Part shown: positions 1-6,026 of the stretch, one piece after another | Numbering within the stretch: position 1 is the first letter of the stretch | How the letters are laid out: every line of letters begins with the position of its first letter | Origin: Parachlamydia sp. | Lineage (GTDB): Bacteria; Chlamydiota; Chlamydiia; Chlamydiales; Parachlamydiaceae | Assembly (NCBI GenBank): GCA_021298935.1 | Contig: JAJTHR010000080.1 | Span: 1 to 7,789 of the forward strand | Reading direction: 5' to 3' | Length of the DNA: 7,789 nucleotides | Translations under genes and position numbers: made by a program | Notes under the pieces: generated by a model | The model's input: only the letters and a program-made list of their open reading frames with translations | What the model was told of the DNA's origin: nothing | The model's database searches: none

Positions 1-2
1 CT

Positions 3-350
3 TTATGGTTTTATTTTTGGGAAATGGTATTAACTCAGCTTAAAGAAATTGAGGGGACGCTCATTTGTCCACGTGAATTTCTAATGCCGATTAATCATCG
101 GCGCGAGAAGTTGGAAGAGGCTAAAAATGAGTGGCACATTTTAACAGAACCTGCCAAGCAATGGCTGACCTACAAGCTTTTAATGAAGGAAGAGCATTTT
201 ACAGGCACTCTTATAGAGGATGAGCGAGTGAGGGCCCAGACGCTATTTTTAAAAATTGCTGAGCTCGCAGGCCCCCTGCACCAAGGGACTGAATTGCTAA
301 ACAAAGGGTTTTTTGCCGTTTATCAAACTGCTATAGCTGCTTTAGCTTGA
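3..350 (+). CDS. C-terminal part of an unrecognised protein, cut by the window edge
   Basis: The frame is open from the left edge to a TGA at 348-350, giving about 115 residues. The first ATG is at 24, but the seven codons before it are also open and encode an aromatic-rich stretch (LWFYFWE). No good ribosome binding site precedes position 24, so I treat this as the 3' end of a longer gene. The aromatic stretch could be the end of a membrane helix. The rest looks soluble, charged and mostly helical (for example KLEEAKNEW and PAKQWLTYKLL) and ends in an alanine-rich tail. I do not recognise a family. The gene converges on the DUF455 gene and the two reading frames overlap by 20 bases, leaving no room for a separate terminator. 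That it is a gene is fairly likely; its function is unknown. Confidence 0.6.
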   Translation, partial: LWFYFWEMVLTQLKEIEGTLICPREFLMPINHRREKLEEAKNEWHILTEPAKQWLTYKLLMKEEHFTGTLIEDERVRAQTLFLKIAELAGPLHQGTELLNKGFFAVYQTAIAALA

Positions 351-1149
351 TGATCCATTCTTCCGGGATGCCGGCTTTTGACCGGTGATCCTCATGGACG
401 ACGAACCCTTTTGCTCTTTTTGGGTTAAGAAGGGTCGAGGACAATGTATTTTCCCATGCCTCCCACTCTGTTTCATGAGCGCTTTTAAAGCGTTTCAACC
501 ATCCCCATCCAAAGCCCACATGGGCAATTTCATCCCTTAAAATAGTAGCCATCAGAGCGGCGGCTTCCTCATCGCCATATTTCAGAAATGTTTTGCCATA
601 CATCGGAGCAAAATCTAGGTTAGCCATCTCAAATGTCAGGCTCATGGTGCTGACATAGTGCAAAGGAGATGCGATAAAGGGAGTATGCTTCCAGAAGTGG
701 CGGTACAAAGGAAGGTCGCCAAATTGCACCCCCAAGCGGCTCATCTGCTGCATATACAGTCGGACATGCCTTTGCTCTTCGCATAGAGTATTTGCCAGCC
801 CTTTGCGAAAATGTTTAGGGGCATGCGGGAAGGCCAGCAGCGTAAAGGCCATGATTTCGACTGCAAGCAATTCATGCCCGGCAAAACGGTGCAGGCAGAT
901 CGCCCGTTTCTCAGGGTCATGCAGGTCATTAAAAGGGGGGAGCTTTTCTTCCTTTTTTCTTTTGCTAAATGACATACCCGGAGGTCGCACGGGATCTCCA
1001 AAAATAAGGGGATCGCCGGGTAAATCGTCTGTCGGGGACTCAAGGCTTGCTAACTTGCCATCAAGAGTGTCTGCCTCCAGTATTGACGCAGCCCATTCCC
1101 TTAACTCCACGTTATTTATAGGAAAGGACGAAGTAAGCAGGAAAGGCAT
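331..1149 (-). CDS. DUF455 (COG2833) ferritin-like protein, putative di-metal carboxylate protein
   Basis: With the start at 1149 the protein has 272 residues, near the usual family length. The N-terminal part (about 15-85) is followed by a helical ferritin-like core (about 86-225). The core has the ligand pattern of a di-iron four-helix bundle: H92-E93 in GHELLAVE, E125 and H128 in EEQRH, E174 in FEMANLD, and E207 and H210 in RDEIAH. This gives two ExxH motifs plus two single glutamates. These phrases match what I recall of DUF455/COG2833. The family's reaction is not established, so an oxidase, hydroxylase or metal-storage role is inference only. An in-frame ATG at 1191 would add 14 residues but overlap the upstream SH3b gene by 80 bases. 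The start at 1149 overlaps it by 38 bases and lies just before the conserved region. No strong ribosome binding site precedes either start, so translation may be coupled to the SH3b gene. The protein appears cytosolic, with no signal peptide. Confidence 0.86.
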   Translation of the reverse strand: MPFLLTSSFPINNVELREWAASILEADTLDGKLASLESPTDDLPGDPLIFGDPVRPPGMSFSKRKKEEKLPPFNDLHDPEKRAICLHRFAGHELLAVEIMAFTLLAFPHAPKHFRKGLANTLCEEQRHVRLYMQQMSRLGVQFGDLPLYRHFWKHTPFIASPLHYVSTMSLTFEMANLDFAPMYGKTFLKYGDEEAAALMATILRDEIAHVGFGWGWLKRFKSAHETEWEAWENTLSSTLLNPKRAKGFVVHEDHRSKAGIPEEWIIKLKQL

Positions 1150-2389
1150 AATGGTTGTTCGGCCTTGGATATACAAGGACTGAAACCTCATGGCCGATCA
1201 ACTCTTGCAAATTCACCTGCGTGCTGTAAAGAAAAGCGACCGGAAGCTTGCTTGCACCATTGATGAGCATGTAATCGCCCGGTTTATTCTTCACAGGACG
1301 TGTATAGGGATCAATAATTCCAGTCAGGATGATGGCATGTTCTTTTTGTTCTTCATAATACTCGTGAGGATCGCTTTTGCCCGTCTGTTCAGCCCAATTT
1401 TCATACAGCCTTTCCTCTACAGGCAGCCAGATTGACATATTGACCGGTAATTGTGATGTCTTTGCAATGGCTTGCGTAACTGAGGGTTCGGCGGCGCTAA
1501 TAGGCTTATGATTCTGCTCATATTCGAGTTGTTGCTCAAGCGATGCCAATTTAAATTTTTGGTTTTGCAGCTCTTCGGTCAACTGCTTTTTTTTTGCTTC
1601 CAGCATTTTTGAAGCATAATTTGACTGCGACTCTAGAAAGGCCAGTTTTTTTGCCAGATAAGCTTCCTTAAGATTGACTAAATGCTCTTTTGCTTGTGTA
1701 ACAACCTCAGGAAAATCGCCATATTGGGCAATGATATGTTCATAATTTGCTTTTATCCCTTCCAGATTGACCTGGTTAAAAGGCTTTTGCATTTCCGCCT
1801 GGCTTGAGGCCTGCGTCTGGCCTAAAAGGGAATTTACTTCCAGTTTGCGTTTCTCCATGCGGGTGATGTATTGTGCATCTCCCACATTTTCAACATATTC
1901 TTTTGCAATGTAGAGACGCGCCGAGGAGGGGAGTTTAATCTCAAGCCATTTGTTATGGTTTTGATCAATCGTCCCTTCAATCTTATCGCCTGAATTAAGC
2001 TGTCCGATCACCGGAGCGTCAAGATGAGGTTGCGTGCGGATATTAACTCTCGACCCTTCGACAACATTGTCTAAAACAAAAGTACGAAAGACATATCCTT
2101 TTGCCTCTTCAGGAGGCTTGACAGCGTAAAAATCCTCCGTTTCGCCTAAAATCAACAGCAGGTCATTTTTTGCGAGTTCATTCCAAACCGCCCCTTCATA
2201 GCTTGGTTCATAGCGAAGACGTACTTTACTTTTTGCCACCTTTCCTGTGAAGGGAACGAAAAGTTGGGCTTTTTCAGCTTTTTTGTGCAAAGGTGAAATA
2301 GCAGACGATGCGTGTACCTCCTGTGAAGTCCCCATGAGTGTGAAAGGAATTGAACAAACGGTGGTAAAGGAAAGGAATGTCTTTTTCAT
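1112..2389 (-). CDS. Secreted SH3b-domain coiled-coil protein, related to chlamydial CT017/Ctad1
   Basis: This 425-residue protein starts with a Sec-type signal peptide (MKK, then a hydrophobic segment) with a likely cut after VHA at 27. Two bacterial SH3 (SH3b) repeats follow, at about 50-108 (VRLRYEPSYEGAVW, then FYAVKPPEEAKGYV) and about 113-170 (VNIRTQPHLDAPVIGQL, then WLEIKLPSSARLYI). A long charged helical stretch, probably a coiled coil, covers about 175-293. A C-terminal globular domain covers about 349-425 and ends with YPRPNNHYAFPAYF. Gene order (phoH, CT016-like, this gene), the signal peptide, the paired SH3b domains and the length match my memory of C. trachomatis CT017, reported as the adhesin/invasin Ctad1 that binds host integrin beta-1. 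Whether this homologue is on the surface or binds a host receptor is not shown; SH3b domains can also bind peptidoglycan. AAGGGG five bases before the ATG supports the start. It shares 38 bases with the DUF455 gene downstream. Confidence 0.85.
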   Translation of the reverse strand: MKKTFLSFTTVCSIPFTLMGTSQEVHASSAISPLHKKAEKAQLFVPFTGKVAKSKVRLRYEPSYEGAVWNELAKNDLLLILGETEDFYAVKPPEEAKGYVFRTFVLDNVVEGSRVNIRTQPHLDAPVIGQLNSGDKIEGTIDQNHNKWLEIKLPSSARLYIAKEYVENVGDAQYITRMEKRKLEVNSLLGQTQASSQAEMQKPFNQVNLEGIKANYEHIIAQYGDFPEVVTQAKEHLVNLKEAYLAKKLAFLESQSNYASKMLEAKKKQLTEELQNQKFKLASLEQQLEYEQNHKPISAAEPSVTQAIAKTSQLPVNMSIWLPVEERLYENWAEQTGKSDPHEYYEEQKEHAIILTGIIDPYTRPVKNKPGDYMLINGASKLPVAFLYSTQVNLQELIGHEVSVLVYPRPNNHYAFPAYFVLSYK

Positions 2390-2394
2390 AAATG

Positions 2395-2400
2395 CCCCTT
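2395..2400 (-). promoter_or_regulatory. Ribosome binding site of the SH3b gene
   Basis: On the minus strand, AAGGGG lies five bases before the ATG at 2389. It fixes the start so that the signal peptide forms the N-terminus. Confidence 0.55.
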
Positions 2401-2429
2401 GAGAGTTGTGCTGACAATAGTTGTAAAAT

Positions 2430-2451
2430 TTTAATCGTTTGTTTGATTAAA
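2430..2451. repeat. AT-rich inverted repeat between the CT016-like and SH3b genes
   Basis: TTTAATC (2430-2436) and GATTAAA (2445-2451) form a perfect 7-bp inverted repeat around an 8-base spacer. It lies in the 86-base gap between the CT016-like stop codon and the SH3b start. The stem has only one G-C pair and no T-run follows on the minus strand, so it is a poor intrinsic terminator. It could be a regulatory site ahead of the SH3b gene or simply chance in AT-rich DNA. I see no convincing promoter in this gap. Confidence 0.3.
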
Positions 2452-2475
2452 GAAAAGATCAGAGTGGCACGTTTC

Positions 2476-3153
2476 CTAACTTTTCAATACGGCCAAAATA
2501 TGCTCGCAGCCTTGTTTTCCGCAAGTGCAGCCGACCGGATCGCCAAGAAAAACATTGTACTTTTCATGCGGCTCAAGTCGATGGGACACAGTGAATAGCT
2601 GGCTGCCTGCCTGTGTAATTGTCCATTCCGGAAATTGAAGATCTTCTTCCGTCACGACTTCAGGCTCTTCGATTTTTGCTTCAACACCCTGAACGGCTCG
2701 TGAAATCTGACAGTGAAAGCAGTTGCATCCAGACTCTGAATGAGAAAAAACAGACTGCTCGTCTTTAAAGAAAATTTTTGTGATCCCTCCGATTTTTTTA
2801 AGTAGTTCCGCTGGTAAATCGGGTGAGTCTGCCTGCGAGGGGTCATGCTGCATGGCCCCATTTAATCCATTAAAAGGTCCGAAAGACATCTTAATGGCCG
2901 GCTCGTTGGAATGCAGAAACTCCTTAAGGAAATGGTCGGGAATTTTCTTATTTTCCTGTTCAAGGAACTGGGAATGATAATAAAAGGCCTGATCCAGGAT
3001 TTCTTGAGATAAATTTTTTATTTCTAAACGGGTCCCATTGCTTAAATGAACAATAAGGGTCTGTCCCTCCGCTTGCAAAATGGCGATATGCAACCAAGAG
3101 GCGGAAAGATAAGGGGGAATGCAAATGATTTTTTCATTGATTTTGAACTCCAT
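2476..3153 (-). CDS. SWIM-like zinc-motif protein, positional homologue of chlamydial CT016
   Basis: The frame is open from 3189, but the start at 3153 is preferred. It gives 225 residues and has AGGAG seven bases upstream, and the 12 codons before it are mostly Arg, Lys and Glu. The N-terminal half (about 1-60) looks like a mixed alpha/beta domain (IICIPPYLSASWLHIAILQ, then LIVHLSNGTRLEI). The middle holds a short cysteine cluster, C143-N-C145-F-H-C148. The end has C209-x-C211-x4-C216-x-H218, which fits the CxCxnCxH pattern of SWIM zinc fingers. SWIM modules occur in DNA- or protein-binding proteins such as SWI2/SNF2 helicases; here there is no helicase, so the partner is unknown. Position next to phoH and ahead of the SH3b gene, and the length, match CT016 of C. 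trachomatis as I remember it. It has no signal peptide, so it is probably cytosolic. The zinc-binding role is inferred from the motif alone. Confidence 0.8.
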   Translation of the reverse strand: MEFKINEKIICIPPYLSASWLHIAILQAEGQTLIVHLSNGTRLEIKNLSQEILDQAFYYHSQFLEQENKKIPDHFLKEFLHSNEPAIKMSFGPFNGLNGAMQHDPSQADSPDLPAELLKKIGGITKIFFKDEQSVFSHSESGCNCFHCQISRAVQGVEAKIEEPEVVTEEDLQFPEWTITQAGSQLFTVSHRLEPHEKYNVFLGDPVGCTCGKQGCEHILAVLKS

Positions 3154-3160
3154 TACTTTT

Positions 3161-3165
3161 CTCCT
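3161..3165 (-). promoter_or_regulatory. Ribosome binding site deciding the CT016-like start
   Basis: AGGAG on the minus strand, seven bases before the ATG at 3153. Starting at 3189 would place this site inside the coding region, so it argues for the shorter protein. Confidence 0.65.
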
Positions 3166-3176
3166 TTTTTCCTCTA

Positions 3177-3205
3177 ATCTTAACCTCAAATTTCTTTTTT
3201 GACAA
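3177..3205 (-). promoter_or_regulatory. Possible sigma-66/70-type promoter of the CT016-like and SH3b genes
   Basis: On the minus strand, TTGTCA (3205-3200; five of six consensus bases) is followed after exactly 17 bases by TAAGAT (3182-3177; four of six). A start site near 3170 would leave a short leader containing the AGGAG site. The same bases read on the plus strand give TTGACA (3199-3204), but no good -10 element follows at the right distance, so I do not call a plus-strand promoter from it. This is a consensus match by eye only. Confidence 0.35.
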
Positions 3206-3291
3206 GGAATTTAGCAGTCCAGTGTCTTGAGTGCTGAATTTATTTGATTGCTCAATAAATCTAAGCAATTTAAAAAAGTAATCAACCATAG

Positions 3292-3295
3292 AGGA
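3292..3295 (+). promoter_or_regulatory. Ribosome binding site of the phoH-like gene
   Basis: AGGA eight bases before the ATG at 3304. It supports that start, which places the conserved PIN motif (VIDTN) immediately at the N-terminus. Upstream, the 114-base intergenic stretch also holds a weak inverted repeat, ATTGCT (3247-3252) with AGCAAT (3264-3269). Confidence 0.55.
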
Positions 3296-3303
3296 ATGAA
3301 AGC

Positions 3304-4602
3304 ATGTCAGATAAGACTTTTGTCATCGATACCAATGTTTTTCTCATTGATCCTGCTTGTTTGCTGAAATTTCCCAAACAACGCATTGCCATACCGTTAG
3401 CCGTATTGGAAGAGCTGGATAAAATGAAGCGGCTCCCCAATGAGCTCGGAAAAAACGCCAGAGAAACAATCCGGTTTTTAGACAGCTTACGCACAAAGGG
3501 AGCAGGCGATTTACATTCTGGCGTAAAGCTGGAAAATGGTGCTGTCATACATATTGAGCTGGAAATAAAGCACGAGAATAAATACAACCTCTCCTTAAAC
3601 ATTAATGACAATCGCATTATTATTGCTGCTCATTATTTACAGGAGATGGGGCAAAAAGTTGTTTTTGTATCGAAAGATTTTGCCGCCAGAATTAAGGCAG
3701 AAGCGCTAGGCATCGAAGCGGAAGATTATGAGAATTTCAAATATTCCTATGAATCCATTCATCGGGGCACTCGAAAAATTGAAATTCCCAAACATGAAAT
3801 CGATCAATTTTTCAAAGATGGTAAAATTGAAATTCCGGGCTTTCAATCGCTTCACAACGAATATGTCATCATGACATCTCCTGAGAATTCCTCGGCTATA
3901 GGAAAATATGATTCACAGCATGGCGTGATTGAAAATCTTGTCAAAACGAACCAATTATGGGGAATCAAGCCGCGCAATGTGGAGCAGCGTTGCGCAATTG
4001 ACTTGCTTCTTCGCGACGATATCAAGCTTGTGACGCTAATGGGTCCTGCAGGGACCGGTAAAACAATTTTAGCCCTGGCATGTGGTTTGAGAAAGGTTTT
4101 TGATGAAGGGATGTACTCGCGAATCCTTGTTACCCGTCCCATTGTGCCTCTTGGCAGAGATATCGGCTACCTTCCAGGCACCAAAGAGGAAAAGCTTTTT
4201 CATTGGATGCAGCCTATTTATGACAACCTTGAATTCCTCTGCGCATCGACAGGGGGGGAATCGACGGAAACGTTGCGCTGGGTTATGGAAAGTAAAAAAA
4301 TAGAAATGGAAGCTGTGACCTACATTCGAGGAAGGAGCCTTCCAAAAATGTACATGATCATTGATGAAGCACAAAATTTAACTCCCCATGAAGTTAAAAC
4401 CATTATTTCAAGGGCAGGGGAAGGGACAAAAGTCGTATTAGCCGGCGATCCGACACAAATTGACAATCCCTACTTGGACAAAGATTCAAACGGCTTAACC
4501 TATGTTGTCGGGAAATTCTTGAAACAAAAAATTTATGGGCATATATTTTTGGATAAAACAGAGCGCTCTGAATTGGCAGCGCTCGCAGCAGAAATGATGT
4601 AA
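3304..4602 (+). CDS. PIN domain-PhoH family ATPase (PhoH2/YlaK type)
   Basis: This 432-residue protein fuses an N-terminal PIN nuclease domain (about 4-145) to a C-terminal PhoH ATPase (about 215-432). The PIN acidic residues are visible: D9 and N11 in VIDTN, E37 in LEELD, D102 in NDNR and D125 in VSKD. The ATPase has Walker A GPAGTGKT (247-254), TRPIVPLGRDIGYLPG (277-292), Walker B MIIDEAQN (351-358), GDPTQID (381-387) and a likely arginine finger in KTERSE (418-423). Nothing obvious is missing, so it should be active. Related PIN-PhoH proteins (mycobacterial PhoH2) are described as RNA helicases with RNase activity; an RNA processing or decay role here follows by family. It is the plus-strand partner of the divergent CT016-like gene and matches CT015 of C. 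trachomatis by position. It probably forms an operon with mutM, whose start lies one base after this stop codon. Confidence 0.95.
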   Translation: MSDKTFVIDTNVFLIDPACLLKFPKQRIAIPLAVLEELDKMKRLPNELGKNARETIRFLDSLRTKGAGDLHSGVKLENGAVIHIELEIKHENKYNLSLNINDNRIIIAAHYLQEMGQKVVFVSKDFAARIKAEALGIEAEDYENFKYSYESIHRGTRKIEIPKHEIDQFFKDGKIEIPGFQSLHNEYVIMTSPENSSAIGKYDSQHGVIENLVKTNQLWGIKPRNVEQRCAIDLLLRDDIKLVTLMGPAGTGKTILALACGLRKVFDEGMYSRILVTRPIVPLGRDIGYLPGTKEEKLFHWMQPIYDNLEFLCASTGGESTETLRWVMESKKIEMEAVTYIRGRSLPKMYMIIDEAQNLTPHEVKTIISRAGEGTKVVLAGDPTQIDNPYLDKDSNGLTYVVGKFLKQKIYGHIFLDKTERSELAALAAEMM

Positions 4603-4603
4603 A

Positions 4604-5425
4604 ATGCCTGAGCTTCCAGAAGTGGAAACAATTGTTAGCGAACTGCGCGCGTCAAAAATAATTGGCCTGCATGTGAACAAGGCAGCTGTTTTTTGGAACC
4701 GCTCCATTGCTATCCCCGACCCTTTCGACTTTTGTGAACGCATAAGCGGCCAAACGATTCAAGAAATCAGGCGGCGGGGCAAGTACATTGTTTTTAACCT
4801 GTCTCGAGACATCCTCCTTGTTCACTTGCGCATGACGGGAAGGTTTGTGTTTGGCAGTGGAGATTTGATTAATTCCCATGAACGGGTTCGCCTCTATTTA
4901 AGCGACGGCCGCATTTTGCACTATCTTGATCAAAGAAAATTCGGCAAATGGTATTTATTTGAAGACACCGATGAAATCCTGCCTCAAATAGGCCTTGAAC
5001 CATTAGAAGAAGGTTTTACCCTGCAGGCTTTTAAATCCCTTCTGGCAGGCAAAAAAACTAAAATCAAGCCCTTTTTAATGGATCAAAGGCATGTCGCCGG
5101 CCTGGGTAATATTTATGCCGACGAAGCGCTATGGGAAGCAAAAATTCATCCCCTTCGAATGGCTTCCAGTCTCTCTGATGATGAAATGGAAGCCTTGCAT
5201 CAAGCGATCATGAATGTATTGAAGCGGGGAGTGGAGAATACAGGCACAAGCCTTGGAAGCGCGCGGGCAAACTATTACAGCGTCAGTGGAAAAAAGGGCG
5301 GCAATCAATATGGCCTCAACGTTTTCCGGAGGGACGGGCAGCCTTGCCCCCGTTGTGAAGCAACACTATTAAAAATTGTCGTCTCTCAAAGAGGCACCCA
5401 TTTTTGCCCAAAATGTCAAATATGA
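4604..5425 (+). CDS. mutM: Formamidopyrimidine-DNA glycosylase / AP lyase (Fpg, MutM)
   Basis: The 273-residue product has the usual Fpg length. It removes oxidised purines such as 8-oxoguanine and formamidopyrimidines from DNA and cuts the abasic site by beta/delta elimination. The key features are present: N-terminal PELPEVET, with the catalytic proline (P2) and glutamate (E3), the conserved lysine K60 in RRGKY, M77 in LRMTG, R111 and F113 in the DQRKFG loop, and N169 in GLGNIYADE of the helix-two-turn-helix region. The C-terminal zinc finger is C248-x2-C251-x16-C268-x2-C271, with its DNA-contact arginine R263 in QRGTHFC. The start is fixed by the catalytic proline. Only one base separates it from the phoH-like stop codon and no clear ribosome binding site is present, so translation is likely coupled. 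It ends in TGA. Confidence 0.97.
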   Translation: MPELPEVETIVSELRASKIIGLHVNKAAVFWNRSIAIPDPFDFCERISGQTIQEIRRRGKYIVFNLSRDILLVHLRMTGRFVFGSGDLINSHERVRLYLSDGRILHYLDQRKFGKWYLFEDTDEILPQIGLEPLEEGFTLQAFKSLLAGKKTKIKPFLMDQRHVAGLGNIYADEALWEAKIHPLRMASSLSDDEMEALHQAIMNVLKRGVENTGTSLGSARANYYSVSGKKGGNQYGLNVFRRDGQPCPRCEATLLKIVVSQRGTHFCPKCQI

Positions 5426-5485
5426 TCACCTATTTCAATAAAAGTCAAATTCGTAGTATTCTTTTCGATAAAAAAGTTCAAAAAA

Positions 5486-6025
5486 ATGAATCAGATATTA
5501 AAAATTGGCTTTCCTCGAAGCACTGAAGATCATCGTTTACAGCTCGTCGATGTGAATGGCTCTGTTTTTGCCATTGTGCATTCAGCCCTTGAATCAAATG
5601 GCCCCATTCGACTGAACTGTGAAGAATGGAGCCTGGTTCTATTAGCCCCTATTAAAAGCCAAGCCAACATCTTCATTACAGCTATCAATGTCATTCGTTT
5701 GAATACCGTCGAATCTTCTGAGGGAATTGTGAATATTTCCGCCTCCAATCAATTGGTCAACTTTGCACCTCCATTGAAACAGGTTGCCTTTGAAACCGGG
5801 TTGAAGGGAGAGCGTCAATTTATTGATGATCCGGCAGGTTTGCTAACCTATTCACAGTTGTTTAGAAAGGTGGTGAAGGATTCGCATACGGATAACTTAC
5901 CGGAAGCTCAGAAACATTTTATGATGTGCTTGTGTGCCATTGCCAATAAAATTGAACCGAATGGGGAGGATCTCAATTTGCAAAGGGTGTTTGGAATATG
6001 GGATATTCCCTGGCAATCAGCATGA
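5486..6025 (+). CDS. Unrecognised 179-residue protein downstream of mutM
   Basis: I do not recognise this protein. It has no signal peptide, no membrane segment and no clear catalytic or metal motif. The N-terminal two thirds look rich in beta strands (LQLVDVNGSVFAIVHSAL, WSLVLLAPIK, IFITAINVIRL, GIVNISAS). A more helical C-terminal part follows (YSQLFRKVVK, QKHFMMCLCAIANKI) and ends with FGIWDIPWQ. The ATG at 5486 is the first possible start after mutM; it is in the same frame as mutM, with no stop in the 60 bases between. The bases before it are A-rich and lack a ribosome binding site. Its position suggests co-transcription with phoH and mutM. The open frame without internal stops and the ordinary composition support a real gene, perhaps limited to this lineage. 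Confidence 0.7.
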   Translation: MNQILKIGFPRSTEDHRLQLVDVNGSVFAIVHSALESNGPIRLNCEEWSLVLLAPIKSQANIFITAINVIRLNTVESSEGIVNISASNQLVNFAPPLKQVAFETGLKGERQFIDDPAGLLTYSQLFRKVVKDSHTDNLPEAQKHFMMCLCAIANKIEPNGEDLNLQRVFGIWDIPWQSA

Positions 6026-6026
6026 A

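Noticed and set aside
803..1183. Plus-strand open frame of 126 codons inside the DUF455 gene
   Set aside because: It lies antisense to a conserved ferritin-like protein, is Ser/Arg-rich and has no recognisable motif; treated as a shadow frame.
1150..1191. Upstream ATG giving a 286-residue DUF455 protein
   Set aside because: It would overlap the SH3b gene by 80 bases, and the extra 14 residues precede the family-like region. It cannot be fully excluded.
2392..2598. Plus-strand open frame of 68 codons overlapping the CT016-like gene end
   Set aside because: It is antisense to the SWIM-like C-terminus, has no ribosome binding site and no family signal.
3282..3617. Minus-strand open frame of 111 codons over the phoH start
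   Set aside because: It is antisense to the conserved PIN domain and has low-complexity Ser/Phe content; shadow frame.
4069..4374. Minus-strand open frame of 101 codons within phoH
   Set aside because: It is fully antisense to the Walker A and B region of a clear ATPase gene; shadow frame.
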